A stretch of DNA of 64,000 bases from Adiantum capillus-veneris (Eukaryota > Streptophyta > Polypodiopsida > Polypodiales > Pteridaceae). Shown piece after piece: positions 32,910-43,470 of the stretch (its first letter is position 1; the number at the start of each line of letters is the position of its first letter). The notes beneath the pieces are model-generated. The model did no database searches and was not told the DNA's origin. It worked only from the letters and a program-made list of their open reading frames with translations. A program made the translations under genes and the position numbers. The DNA is taken from the NCBI GenBank assembly GCA_014529385.2, contig CM043950.1:152820445-152884444 (forward strand), read 5' to 3'.

Positions 32910-33764
32910 ATGGAGAGCCAACACCAAATGTCTGGATATCGTCTTTTCTTTGGAGAGCCTGGAGAGGATGCAGAATTATTTCTAGCGAATTTCAAGATGT
33001 ATTACCGTATCAAGAGGATAATAACTGATCAAGAACGTGTAGAAATGTTTGAGGTGGTCCTTAGGAAAGATGCTAGCACTTGGTTTGACTCTTTGCCTGA
33101 GGAAGTTAAAGGGAATTACACGGAAGTTTTGAATCGTTTCAAGAAATACTTCTTTGATCCCCAAAACACTCAGAAATTATGGCAAGACATTGTTTCTCAT
33201 AAGCAAAAAGACTTAGATGACTACTACTTGTACAAGAAAGAGTTCCTACGTCTTTGGGCTCTATGGATACAAAATTTTGCTAACCCTGGTGATGGTGCAG
33301 AATTTCTAAAGAAGGAGAGGTTCATAGCCGGACTCTTTCCTGACCTTAAGGTAAAAGTTGAGGCTGGTGCACCTGCTACTTTTCATGCAGCGGAAACTAG
33401 GGCTGCTGAGAAGTATAGGAAACTCAAGTGCTTAAGGGGAGAGGTTCCAATAGAAGGTCTTAGACCCAAAGGTAAGTCACAAGCATCAACATCTAGGGAG
33501 CTTCCTGAGGTAACGGCTGAAGTGATTGAGAAGTTAAATGAATCTTTAAGCAGCCTGTCAATTCACCTTGCACAAGCTGTAGGCCCAAAGGGACAAGCAA
33601 AGAAGTCAGAAGAGAGAGAGCCACGAACTAGGAGAGTCTTGCAATGTTGGAATTGCGGAGAGTCTGGACATGGGATGTATAATTGTCCTTGGCCCCGTGG
33701 GGAGCCAGGGAGACCTAACTTGAATTACCTAGTGATGAATGCAGGTGAAGGAACTAGTCAGTAA
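32910..33764 (+). CDS. C gag
   Basis: An intact ORF of 284 residues starting MESQHQMSGYRLFFGEPGED. The retrotransposon gag domain covers about residues 20-145 (DASTWFDSLPEEVKGNY, KQKDLDDYYLYKKEFLRLW). A linker and a zinc knuckle follow: CWNCGESGHGMYNCP near residue 247, a full CX2CX4HX4C. It would form the particle and bind genomic RNA. It ends with TAA; the protease ORF opens 49 bases later in a different frame, so pol expression would need a frameshift, reinitiation or splicing. The start was chosen as the first ATG before the domain. Confidence 0.88.
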   Translation: MESQHQMSGYRLFFGEPGEDAELFLANFKMYYRIKRIITDQERVEMFEVVLRKDASTWFDSLPEEVKGNYTEVLNRFKKYFFDPQNTQKLWQDIVSHKQKDLDDYYLYKKEFLRLWALWIQNFANPGDGAEFLKKERFIAGLFPDLKVKVEAGAPATFHAAETRAAEKYRKLKCLRGEVPIEGLRPKGKSQASTSRELPEVTAEVIEKLNESLSSLSIHLAQAVGPKGQAKKSEEREPRTRRVLQCWNCGESGHGMYNCPWPRGEPGRPNLNYLVMNAGEGTSQ

Positions 33765-33812
33765 CCACGGCTTATACAAAGGACAAATGGAGCAAGACCA
33801 CCTCCACAAGGA

Positions 33813-34958
33813 GTGGAAGGAGTTTTACCTTTGCCAGACCCAAACGTGCATGTGGTAGAGGTGACAAATTCAAGAGAGGTTGACATGGAAGAAAATGGAA
33901 TTAAGCGTGGACGAGGGAAAGGTAAGGAGAAAGAAGGAGTTACATCACAAAGTGACCATGGACGAGAAAAGAAGGCAAAGGAGACCAAGGAGGCTAAGAA
34001 GACTCGATGTCGTATCAACCTCCAAGAATTCCCTCTTGGACATGGTATGGCTCCGTACAACTTGTTGGAAGACATGAGAGGTAAGGGTCCTGATATCTCA
34101 TGGCCTCAATTTCTTGCATTATGTCCACAAGTTAGGAGAGATTTAACAAGGGCAATTAGCACTAGGAGAAAGGTGAAAGAGAGTGTGCCTGTTGTAAAAA
34201 TTGCACAAGCTGAAATGAATGAGGACATTACACATGTTCTAGATTGTTACATAAAAGGGAGATTGGTTAGGAAAGGTCTAGTGGATGGGGGTGCACAAAT
34301 TTGCATCATGACAGAGGGACTCATGCAAAAACTAGGCATGCACATCCATGAGACACCTGAAATTAAGGTGAAGATGGCAAACAATAGCAAGGCTAGGTGC
34401 GTAGGCATTTGTGAAAATGTTTTTGTGGAGGCCTTTGGCATTAAGAAGGCAGTGGATTTCTATGTCATGTCTACCAAAGGAAATGGTTACCCATTTATCC
34501 TAGGGAGACCATGGCTAATGAAAATGCGAGCTTTGCAGGGTTGGGAGAGTGGAAAGCTAATTTGCAGGAACGACAATCATAAGAAGGTTGTCTTTGACAT
34601 GAAGGAGCAACGCCAAGAGGAGCTCCATGAAGAATCATCTCAAAGTGAGACGGAAGAAGGTTTGACCGATAGCACTTCAGAAGAAGAAAGTAGCGGCAGC
34701 ATTACTGAAGAGGACTCTTCCATCGAAGTCATGGGGGTAAGGTTTAAGCCAAGCAACCAAGAGACCTCTTGTCAAGGCTTGGAGGAGGTAGGTTCTCAAG
34801 AGAACAAAGGTGTTCAAGATGAAGGGATGCTGGAAGGTATGCTATCAACAACACTTACAAAGGATGAAAGAGAGGAGTTCAAATGTGTCCTAAGGAAGTT
34901 TCCTAGGCTTTTTGCTAAAGACTACACTGACGTGCATGGGGTAGATGTTGTTCAATAG
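33813..34958 (+). CDS. C protease and pol N-terminus
   Basis: 381 codons. The first third is basic and Glu/Lys-rich (EKKAKETKEAKKT). The retropepsin occupies about residues 145-255: LVDGGAQICIM is the active-site motif (D-G-G in place of D-S/T-G, a known Tat-type variant) and FILGRPWLM is the ILG motif. An acidic, Ser-rich stretch follows, and the RT N-terminus (FPRLFAKDYTDVHGVDVV) ends at a TAG. RT continues in the same frame after that stop and a TGA three codons on. Processing of the gag-pol polyprotein is the role; the ORF lacks a separate start signal that I can defend. Confidence 0.82.
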   Translation: MEGVLPLPDPNVHVVEVTNSREVDMEENGIKRGRGKGKEKEGVTSQSDHGREKKAKETKEAKKTRCRINLQEFPLGHGMAPYNLLEDMRGKGPDISWPQFLALCPQVRRDLTRAISTRRKVKESVPVVKIAQAEMNEDITHVLDCYIKGRLVRKGLVDGGAQICIMTEGLMQKLGMHIHETPEIKVKMANNSKARCVGICENVFVEAFGIKKAVDFYVMSTKGNGYPFILGRPWLMKMRALQGWESGKLICRNDNHKKVVFDMKEQRQEELHEESSQSETEEGLTDSTSEEESSGSITEEDSSIEVMGVRFKPSNQETSCQGLEEVGSQENKGVQDEGMLEGMLSTTLTKDEREEFKCVLRKFPRLFAKDYTDVHGVDVVQ

Positions 34959-35537
34959 AAGATTGAGTGAAAGCCTGAGGCCACACCTAAAGCTCAGAAG
35001 CTACGAAGGCTAGGAGTTATAAAGGAGCAGGCTCTACTCAAGGAGGTAAGAAAGCTTCTAGCAGCAGGTTTCATTTATCTAGTGGAGAATTCAGAGTGGG
35101 TCTCTCCTGTTGTTGTCACTCCTAAGAAAAATGGCAAGTGGAGGGTGTGTGTGGATTACCGTCCCCTCAATGAGGCAACAAAAAGAGATCACTTTCCCCT
35201 CCCATTCCAGGATGAGATACTAAATGAGGTAGATGGTCATGAGAAGTACACTGTGTGCGATGGTTACTCAGGTTACTTTCAAATAGGGATTGCATTGGAG
35301 GATCAATTGAAAACAACCTTTATCACTCTTTGGGGTTGTTATGCTTTTAGAGTCATGCCATTTGGTCTGACAAATGCTCCTACAACATTCCAACGTTTCA
35401 TGAATATGGTGTTTCAAGCATTCTTTGGAAAGTCAATTAGGGTGGTCATTGATGATTTCTGTATTTATAGCTCAAAATCATTGCATCTACAAAGGGTAGA
35501 AGAAGGTTTAAAGAAGCTCTACGACATGGGAGGTTAA
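34959..35537 (+). pseudogene. C reverse transcriptase, with stops and a thumb deletion
   Basis: The RT core is in frame from 35082: VVTPKKNGKWRVCVDYRPLN, then CDGYSGYFQIG with the first catalytic Asp, [13 protein letters not shown], and VIDDFCIYS with the two other Asps (V-I-D-D rather than Y-x-D-D). After LYDMGG the frame stops and the next ORF opens at VDPSKAKAL. The thumb residues that normally contain LLGHVVS are missing, so about 30 residues have been deleted there. Catalytic residues are present but the enzyme would be incomplete. Confidence 0.85.
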
Positions 35538-35543
35538 CTCGGT

Positions 35544-37064
35544 GTGGATCCTTCAAAGGCAAAGGCTCTTATTGAGCTACCATCACCCAAGAGTCTTAAG
35601 GAGGTCATCTCATTCATTCAAAAGGTGAATTATATGTCACGCTTCATTCACTTAGCCTCGGAGTTACTTCACCCTTTGCAAAAGTTGACACAACAAGTAG
35701 AATTTGCATGGTCTGATGAGCTTGAAGAGTACTTTTGTAACATTAAAGCCAGTTTGTCAGAGCTACCAACACTCATGCCTCCTTGTTGGGAGTACACATT
35801 CTTTGTTAGCTCTAGTGCTGGGAAAGAAACAATTGGTGTTGTGTTGCTACAACAAGATCCCTATAGTACCAGGATGCGTCCCATCTACTTTGCTAGTAGG
35901 GTCATGAATGATTTAGAGAGAGGCTACATGGAGGCAGAACTCATGATGCTTTCTCTCATGTTTGCGATAAGGAAGTTTAGATCCTACTTGCTCCCAAAAC
36001 CTTTTGTAATTCTCACTGCAGAAAATTTGTTCCCTTGGGTGTCATCTCAAATGAATCTTAGTACTAGGATCTCAAAGTGGATTATGGAGTTGCAAGAGTT
36101 TCAATACTCTTTCAAGGTAGAAGATAGTGTGCGTGCACAATTGGCAGGGATTCTCACTTATAGGGTGCATGAAAAGGAGATTAAGGTGCCTGAAGTAAAG
36201 ACCCTACCATTGCCACCACCAAAAAGTATTCCTAATGCTTTTACCTTGTTCTTTGATGGAGCTTTTCGTCGAGCCACAGGAAAAGCAGGGGGAGGGCTAG
36301 TGTTGCTCAACCCAAGTGGAGAGGTGGTCATGAAAGAGAAGTTCAATCTACCAAGTTCAGCTAGCAACAATGAAGCAGAATATGACACACTACTTCATGG
36401 TTTAAAAATATGCATTGGCCATGGTATACAACGTCTCATGGTAAAAGGGGATGCACTTCTCATTGTGAAGCAGATTTTAGGCATTTGGGCATGCAAAAAT
36501 GAAAGACTAAGGGCCAAAGTTCATACCATCCGTAGGCTATTTAATCAATTTGAGGAGGTGCAATTATATCATATTCCTAGGAAACAAAATGAAGATGCTG
36601 ATTTACTTGCACAACAAGCCGTTGCATGTGTAAAGAAAGAAGTGCAGGTCATCATGGTGGTGGCTGCTGTGAAGCAACCGAGGTACCAGGGATTGGAGTC
36701 ATTGGCTCCCATTATTGGCTACATTTTGGAGGGTGAGTTTCCACAAGACTTCACGAAGGCTCAGAAGAGGAGACTCATGAAGAAGGCAAGTTTCTATCTC
36801 TTCCTAGAAGGCTCCCTCTATCAAAAAGGGAAGGATCAAGTGTACAGAAGAGTACCAACTATCGAGGAAATTCCAACCATTCTAAAAGGTTTGCATGAAG
36901 AGGCATGTGGTGGTCATTTTGCCCAAGAATCAACTGTGAAGAAGATTTTGCTTGCGGGGTATGTTTGGCCAAGCTTGGATGTGGACGTTCAACATTGGTG
37001 TAAAAGCTGTCACAATTGTCAGATAAATGGAAATAGAAGGTTGCTGCATGGCCTGAGGCATTGA
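35544..37064 (+). pseudogene. C RNase H, archaeal-type RNase H, integrase N-terminus
   Basis: 506 codons. The Ty3-type RNase H (about residues 85-205) has lost catalytic residues: VSSSAG stands where VDAS is usual and TAENL where TDH is usual. It probably serves as a structural tether. A second RNase H of archaeal type follows (about 235-365) with FFDGAF, NNEAEYD, KGDALLI and NEDADLLA, all four acidic positions present. The integrase zinc finger comes last (CGGHFAQ, then CKSCHNC). The ORF ends by frameshift after NGNRRL. A dead first and live second RNase H is a known trait of Tat elements. Confidence 0.88.
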
Positions 37065-38079
37065 TGCTATGGGTCCTCTGCCTAGGACAAAAAATGGTAA
37101 ACTCTACATTCTAGTGGCTGTAGACTATATGACTAGGTGGGTGGAAGCTCAAAGTGTGGCAAGAGTGAATGAGAGGACAGTTAGCAAGTTTGTGTACAAT
37201 CACATTTGTTGAAGATTTAGCACATCTTTGGAGATTGTTTCTGATAATGGTCCAGGGTTTAGGAAGAGCTTGCTCACAGAAGTTTGTGAAGAGCTTCACA
37301 TTCTACATCGTCATAGCACACCATACTACCCACAGTCAAATGGTTTGGTGGAGAAGGCTAATGGTGTCATTGCAGGAATCATTAGAAAGATGGTGCAAAA
37401 CAAGACAAAATTATGGGATGACTTCTTGGATGGTGCCTTGTGGGCATATCGAACCACATATAGGGAAGCCACGGAGTTCACACCATTTCACTTGGTCTAT
37501 GGTCAAGAGGCTTTGCAGCCTATCGAGCTCAACATTCCAACAATGCGACTTCATGGAAAAGGAGCACAAGATGATCAAGAGGTATGGATGGATCGACTTC
37601 TTACGTTAGTGGATCTTGAGTGGAAAAGAGAAGCAGCATATGAGTGCTACAAGAGGAAAGCCACACAAGCGAAAGAAACGCACAACAAGAAACTGAAGGA
37701 CAAAGGCATCAAGGAAGGAGAGCTTGTGCTAAGGTATGACAATCGACTCGATAATCGTTTTGATGCCAAATTTGAAACAAGATGGCAGGGGCCATACATA
37801 GTCAAGAAGGCTTTCAATTCTAGTTACTATCAGCTTATGGAATTGAATGGTAAAGAGCACTCTAGGAAGGTAAACGGGTATCTCTTGAAGCCCTATTTGA
37901 GTCGCCTTCTACCAAAGGATCTACCAAAGATCTGTCCAAAGGCCGCTGTCTCATGTAAGTATTGTTACATGAAGGATGAGTGTAACTCCAGCCAAAATTC
38001 TGAGGGGCCAAACAATGAAGATTTCGTCAAGGACTCTGAAGCACTCTCTTTGGAAAAGATGCTCTATGATGGTACATGA
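37065..38079 (+). pseudogene. C integrase core and C-terminal module
   Basis: After a small deletion and frameshift the core continues with DAMGPLPRT (first Asp), a TGA stop at 37210 in NHIC-RF, VSDNGPGF (second Asp) and SNGLVEKANG (Glu) in the 283-codon ORF 37228-38079. The C-terminal module has WQGPYIVKK, then KVNGYLLKPYL. The tail of about 50 residues includes CKYCYMKDEC and is not a chromodomain. It would insert cDNA; the stop and frameshift prevent a full product. The ORF ends 28 bases before the 3' LTR. Confidence 0.87.
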
Positions 38080-38093
38080 ATATACCATCATCC

Positions 38094-38107
38094 TGGGAGA
38101 GGGCTAA
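38094..38107 (+). promoter_or_regulatory. C polypurine tract
   Basis: TGGGAGAGGGCTAA directly precedes the LTR start TGATAGCC. Confidence 0.8.
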
Positions 38108-40508
38108 TGATAGCCGTTTTTCGGCTCTCCATAATTGCCATAGTAAGTTACTCCACCCTACCAAATTCACCCAAACGCTATGGCTATCCCTACCATTTCA
38201 CTGTATATAGACGCGTGTGAGTTAGGGGACTTTTCCCATATCTCCTTACTGAAATAAAAAACCCTCAATTAGCTAGTCATTGGGCTAGTTGAGCCAAAAA
38301 ATATATATATATATAAAATATAAGTATATTATGGCCCATGCATATGTAAATATTTCTTTGTATATAGGGCCTAAATAAAAGGATTTTTCATAATTATTTT
38401 GGTATTTATTTAAATATTTCTACCTAGGTGTGTGTTATTTATGCTCTGTACATTGCCTCACCATTACCACAATTTTTCTTACCATTTTTCATACTCTTTA
38501 TTCCATATAAAAATATTTTCATGTAAGCTTCTCTTATATTTGGTGTAACTCCACCCCAACAAAAATCCAAAAAAACTAGTTTTATTTATGTGTATATTTT
38601 TTCACTATTGTGATTTTTCCCTTCCTACATCTATTTTGTTTTTTTTTCTAAAAAATTAGAACACCAAAAATATTTATGTTTTTATGGTAGCCTCATAATG
38701 AGAGAGATTTCTTTTGACCCCTTTATATTTTTTCCATTTATATTATTTATATTTGATATGTACATATTTTTTAGACCCCTCAATATTTGATTTTCTTAGT
38801 TGTACTATTCACTTATATCATGATCTCAACAATATCTTCAATTATAGACCTACCAAATAAGGTCTAGGGTAGGTGGCATGCATACATGCACTATGGAGGG
38901 CTCACTCTTGGAGGTATTCAAAAGAATCATCCAAAGAAGGACCCCACAAGGACCTTGTGCAGTGGAAAAAAATGATCGGTTTTGCTGAATTTTTAAAGTT
39001 CACTTGCTCTCCGAATTTGAAAAGGTGATACAAACAAAAGTTGTAGCTCGTGGGCTGAACTTTTGCCTCATATTTTTTTGAGCTACGAGCTTTGAGCTAT
39101 GATTTTATTAGTGGACCCCAGTTTTCCCATGCTATGCAGCCACACTCTCTCTTCCACTTTATCATTTTCCTCTTTCACACACACTTCTCCACTCATCATC
39201 CCCACCTCTCTCACCACTCCTCTCTGCACCCTACTCACCTTCTCCTCAACCTTGAAGAATAAGAGAAACCATGGTGAACTCATACCTCCCACACACAATT
39301 CCATTCCAAAATTGACCACCTAGTCTCATTTTTCCTCCTCCAAATTACCCATATCTATCAAAAAAACCACAAAATTCAGCCTCTTCTCTTAAAAGACAGC
39401 ATCATGGTGGTTGATTACCCAGCTTCAATTACCTTCTCTCTCAAGAAAGGTCAAGAGTGTAGAAAAAATGTACCGTCAAAGCTAGTGGACCGTCAACAAG
39501 CGTTAAAATTGGCCCTACTCAAGACCCTTGGAGCATCAACCTTGTAAGAAATCCACCTTTTCTTACCTCTTAAGAGTTTTTCTTCCTTATTTGTATCCTA
39601 CATGGATACTCCCATTGTAAATATCCAATTCCATTTGTAAATTAATACTAACTCTACTAACACTAACCCACTATGAAAAGTCCTATCACCTCCATTTGTC
39701 TCCTCTCTCTTTCCCCACCGACTTCTTGATAATTCCAAGCAAAAGAAATTAGATAAATTGATGAAAATCTAACCCAACCATGGTTAGAGGAGTAACCCTA
39801 GCCTTCAAAATTGCTATAAAAGGAGGATGTAGCTAGCACAAAAAAGGGGGGAGAAGAAACAGCACTATGCTATAGCTTGAGAAGCCAAGCTCAACCTCTT
39901 GAGAAGGAGATCTTGAGTGGAATCTCATTGGCATTAGGCATATGTATGTGTTGTATTAGGGGTGATTAGCAAGGGAACTCTATGCCATTGTAAGAGAGAG
40001 TGATCATTAAATTGAGAGTAGGAAATCTATCATTTCTCCTACTAGTGTAAGCCCAACATTTGCTGAATCAAGGAGGGTGAATTTGGACTAAGCATGGATA
40101 TCTTGTCTCCCTTCCAACATGAAGTCATGGACAATAATGATGTGTAAGTGTCTTGGTGTTTTATTTAAGTTCTTGATAGCTTGTCTCCGGGTATTTTTAT
40201 CAATCTAGCCATAAATCCCACATGCTGTAAGAGGGCGACAGGGTGGAGAGGACTCCCCTGGCCTTAAGACAGTGATTGGGGTGGATTTTTTCTTGTGATG
40301 TGTTGTGGTGTAATTTACTCAGGCTATGTTGAACAAATACTAATCTCACTTTGATTGGTCATGACAGATTTGTAAGAAGGCATTAGTGCAACAAGCACTC
40401 CCTTCCCCCTTCTCTCTCTTTCTTACATATATATATTTATGTTTGCTTGATCATTAACGATACACTTCAAAGCAGCCCGAGCACCATCTCTCTCTCTCTC
40501 TCTCTTTG

Positions 40509-40600
<92 letters not shown>

Positions 40601-40862
40601 GTGTTTTAGTGTGTGAGAGTGTTCCATTGGTGTTAGGGTTAGTGTAAATTCCTTGCTTGTTTGTGGGTTGCTCTAACTATTCTCCTCTTTTGCGTCCTAG
40701 TTCGCTCTTAAACTAGGTGGTGCCCCTTGTGTAGTTGGTATTTGGCTGGGGGTTTGTTCTTTTGGTTTGTGTTGTGTTGTGCCCCAGCCCCATTGAGCAG
40801 CACGTGAGTCTTGAAGGGTGTCTAGAGGTTTCTCTTCTTGTTGCCCGCCCCGGACCGCCTCA
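38108..40862 (+). repeat. C 3' LTR
   Basis: Copy of 29574-32295 with a TATA box at 39815-39823 and an interrupted CT tract at 40487-40600. Slightly longer than the 5' copy mainly through the microsatellite. Confidence 0.92.
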
Positions 40863-41303
40863 CTATTTAGGCTCCACTTAAGCTCTCCCTAGGAGGAATT
40901 TGAAAAATAAGGTCCCTAGTCCCTACTTCCCGACTCTATCGCGATAGACTCAGCAATTTCTCCAGTGTTGGCCTTTTTCACAAGTTCTCCCCACTGCTGG
41001 TTTCTATAGCCTTATTGTTTCTTCTTTTTGTTTGTTTTGCATTTTTATAGCGTTTTTCTACACTATTTCTACACAACCATAACAAGCACTCAAAACCATA
41101 AAACTATAACTCCACATTATCCTACCTAACTAAATCTAGCTAGTCACAGACCCTCGGCAAGACATAGGCTTCCTGGCTATCCACTAGACCTCAGGATACC
41201 CTATCCTGAATCTTGTTCTAAAAGTTTAAGCTCTCTCTAGTCAAAACTAAAGTAAGCTAACCATCACACGAGTGACGTAGATCTCCCCACTTAAGGTTTG
41301 GTG
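40863..41303 (-). other. B 5' leader (right of C)
   Basis: Untranslated leader between B's primer site and the C insertion; on the left of C it continues at 29461-29573 up to the gag start. It contains the palindrome TCTATCGCGATAGA (40935-40948). No open frame of note. Confidence 0.7.
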
Positions 41304-41321
41304 TCCCCGGCAGCGGCGCCA
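41304..41321 (-). promoter_or_regulatory. B primer-binding site (tRNA-Asp type)
   Basis: Minus strand TGGCGCCGCTGCCGGGGA, one base after the LTR end. It is complementary to the 3' end of plant tRNA-Asp apart from one base, as in Athila-like elements. Confidence 0.82.
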
Positions 41322-41322
41322 A

Positions 41323-42261
41323 TGTTTTAGGGATAACTACTCCCTTGTTCATGCTCACAAACACGACACAGACAACATACTTATCATCCGGTGACACGAC
41401 TAACCCGTAGGTGCACAGAGGCAATCTCGTTAGCTTGTCAGGCTGAGACCAACCTACACATACGCACTTCTATGATGCATCAATCACTAATCTTTGTTAA
41501 CTTCAACCCACTCTATCCCTAAACGCCCATAACACCGTTTGTAGATCAAATGAACTCAGAATCACTTCAAACTTGCTAGGCGCTATCCCCTTACTAGGAT
41601 ACACTCACCTATAGGTCCAATCTCACCCGATTATAACCCTAACTACCTCGAATACAATCACGATAGACTCACAAGTCATAACCTAAAAGTGTGCAAAACC
41701 TAAGTCTATGAATATCTATGCGTAGCTAGTCTTGCCCTCGTTCCATAAAGTACTTGATTGTTGAAAACAGACACTGTTTGTGCTACTTACAAGCAAAACA
41801 AGCTCGTGGAAGGGTCGCTCGCGAACAGCTCGAAGATGTGAATGCATGGCGTGGACGTGTAGCTGTCGGAGAGGCTACCGTGATGGTGTGGTCGCTTTGT
41901 GAATCCGGTGAGGGAGATGGGCGTAGCAAAGAGGATAAGATCACACACACACTCTCTCTCTCTCTCTCTCTCAGACTCGTACGACACAGGATTAATCATT
42001 TAAATGTTATCTAAAAAATGGTTCTAAGGTGACCTTTATACTTTAGTCACCTTAGCTCAAAATGTACATGGGGTTTTAATTGAGTTCTACTCATCATAAT
42101 TACAAAGTGGAAATGCATCTGGGTCCCGGCCGACTAATTAATCTTTACATAATCCAGACAAGTGGATCAAAATGATAAGACATTTTTGACATAAAAATGG
42201 GAATTTGATAGGATTTACAAGGTGGGCTCTTTACAAAAGTTGGACAAGTTGGGCTCCAACA
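41323..42261 (-). repeat. B 5' LTR
   Basis: Minus strand begins TGTTGGAGCC at 42261 and ends CCTAAAACA at 41323. It pairs with the 3' LTR at 10174-11091. CT run at 41951-41972. Confidence 0.9.
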
Positions 42262-42396
42262 CTCCCCCCCTCCTAGTTCATGTCTACCACGACATGACTG
42301 GCTTTGTCTTCAATGTATTTGTCTTTCTTCCTGGTTTATTTGATGTAGAAACGCATCGTATCTCATTACAAAAGCTGGACAAGTTGGGCTCCAACA
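42262..42396 (-). repeat. Chimeric 135-bp extension outside B's 5' LTR
   Basis: 42262-42366 (105 bp) copies B's internal 3' end 11092-11196, including the polypurine tract and the last codons and stop of the accessory ORF. 42367-42396 copies the first 30 bases of the LTR and ends in CA. The target duplication TGAGG follows at 42397, so this structure was integrated as one piece. Confidence 0.88.
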
Positions 42397-42401
42397 TGAG
42401 G
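42397..42401 (+). other. Target-site duplication of B, right copy
   Basis: TGAGG, matching 10169-10173. A's RT coding sequence resumes here. Confidence 0.9.
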
Positions 42402-43470
42402 CAAGTGCATGACTTGGTCGAAAAAGGGATGGTGAGGTCTAGCTCCTCTCCATTTTGTCCACCATTTATTTTAGTGAAAGACAACACATATCACATGTGT
42501 GTCTACTATAGAGTGCTAAATTAGATCACTATCAAAAATAGATTTCCCGTGCCACGGGTAGAAGATCTATTTGATAAGTTACAAGTTTTGGCCTGACAAA
42601 TGCTCCAGATGCATTCAAACTCATGATGGACAAAAATCTTCAGGCCATTCAAATTCTCGTAAGGAGTACAAGCGACACCTCCAGATAATCTTTCAAGTTG
42701 TGAGAGAGAATAAGATTTAAGTTTCATTAATCAAAAGAAAAGTGACTTTTCCTATAAGAGATTCAATATTTAGGTCACATTATCTCTAAAGATGGCACCC
42801 ATATGGATGCAAAAAAATTAGAGATAATAAAAGGATGGCCTAATCCAAGGAATCTACAGGAGGTACAAAGCTTCATAGGTATGTGTGTATACTATAGATG
42901 CTTCATAGAAAACATTCTCGCTAATAGCAATCCCATTACATGACTTAACAAAAAAATAACGTTAAGTATTCATGGACTGCAAAAGTGCAAGAAGCTTTTG
43001 AGAAGTTTATCTCTCAACGTGTGCTCACACTACTAGATCTCTCAAAGCCATTTGAGGTCCAATGTGATGCTTGTGGTGATTTCCTTGGAGCTATTTTGCT
43101 TCAAGAAGGGCATGCCATAGCATATGAAAGTCAAAGACTCAACTTTGATAAGTGAGTATTGGCAAATACGAAAAAGAGCTACTAGCTATTCTATATGCCC
43201 TAAACACATGGAAACACTATCTCTTGGGGACTCCATTCATCCTACAAATGGATCACAAAGCCTCAAGAACTTCATGAAGCAAACCAAGCTCTCCGACAAA
43301 CAAATGAGGTGGGAAAATTTTCTTTTTCAATTTAAATTTCATATTGCTCACATTGCTAACAAGCACAATCAAGTGGTTGATGCACTTTCACAACGACCAA
43401 GGGTACATGTGGTGTCTATAGCAACTCACAATAATCTATCTTTTAAGATAGATGAGTATGCTACTGACTA
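42402..43470 (+). pseudogene. A reverse transcriptase remainder and RNase H, decayed
   Basis: Continues RT from 10173: DLVEKGMVRSSSSPF, then [15 protein letters not shown] deletion follows that removes the first catalytic motif, then part of FGLTNAP, then a second deletion that removes the YxDD motif before KRHLQ. The thumb, RNase H (about 43050-43170) and its end (HIANKHNQVVDALSQR, 43320-43400) are readable in pieces with several frameshifts and stops. Comparison with D, which is more complete, defines the losses. Confidence 0.78.

Larger units (their letters stand above)
29574..40862 (+). mobile_element. Tat-like gypsy element C, nested in B's leader
   Basis: Two LTRs of about 2.7 kb (29574-32295 and 38108-40862) start TGATAGCC and end CCGCYTCA. 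They are near-identical with scattered substitutions and indels. Between them lie a primer-site candidate, two small related ORFs, gag, protease, RT, two RNase H domains, integrase and a polypurine tract. It is the least decayed element here, but RT has a deletion and integrase a frameshift and a stop. The five bases outside the ends (GATGG, CTATT) do not match, so no target duplication is visible. Confidence 0.92.
10174..42396 (-). mobile_element. Ty3/gypsy element B, nested in A
   Basis: Complete insertion with LTRs at 10174-11091 and 41323-42261, a tRNA-Asp primer site next to the right LTR, a polypurine tract next to the left LTR, and TGAGG duplicated on both sides. Minus-strand order: LTR, primer site, leader, gag, protease, RT, remnant RNase H, integrase, a second protease-like domain, non-coding part, accessory ORF, polypurine tract, LTR. 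It is interrupted by C in the leader and by E between pol and the accessory ORF. Without these it would be about 16 kb. Its outer 135 bases at the right end are a chimeric extension. Confidence 0.88.

Noticed and set aside
40447-40647. Ser/Leu repeat ORF
   Set aside because: Translation of the CT microsatellite.
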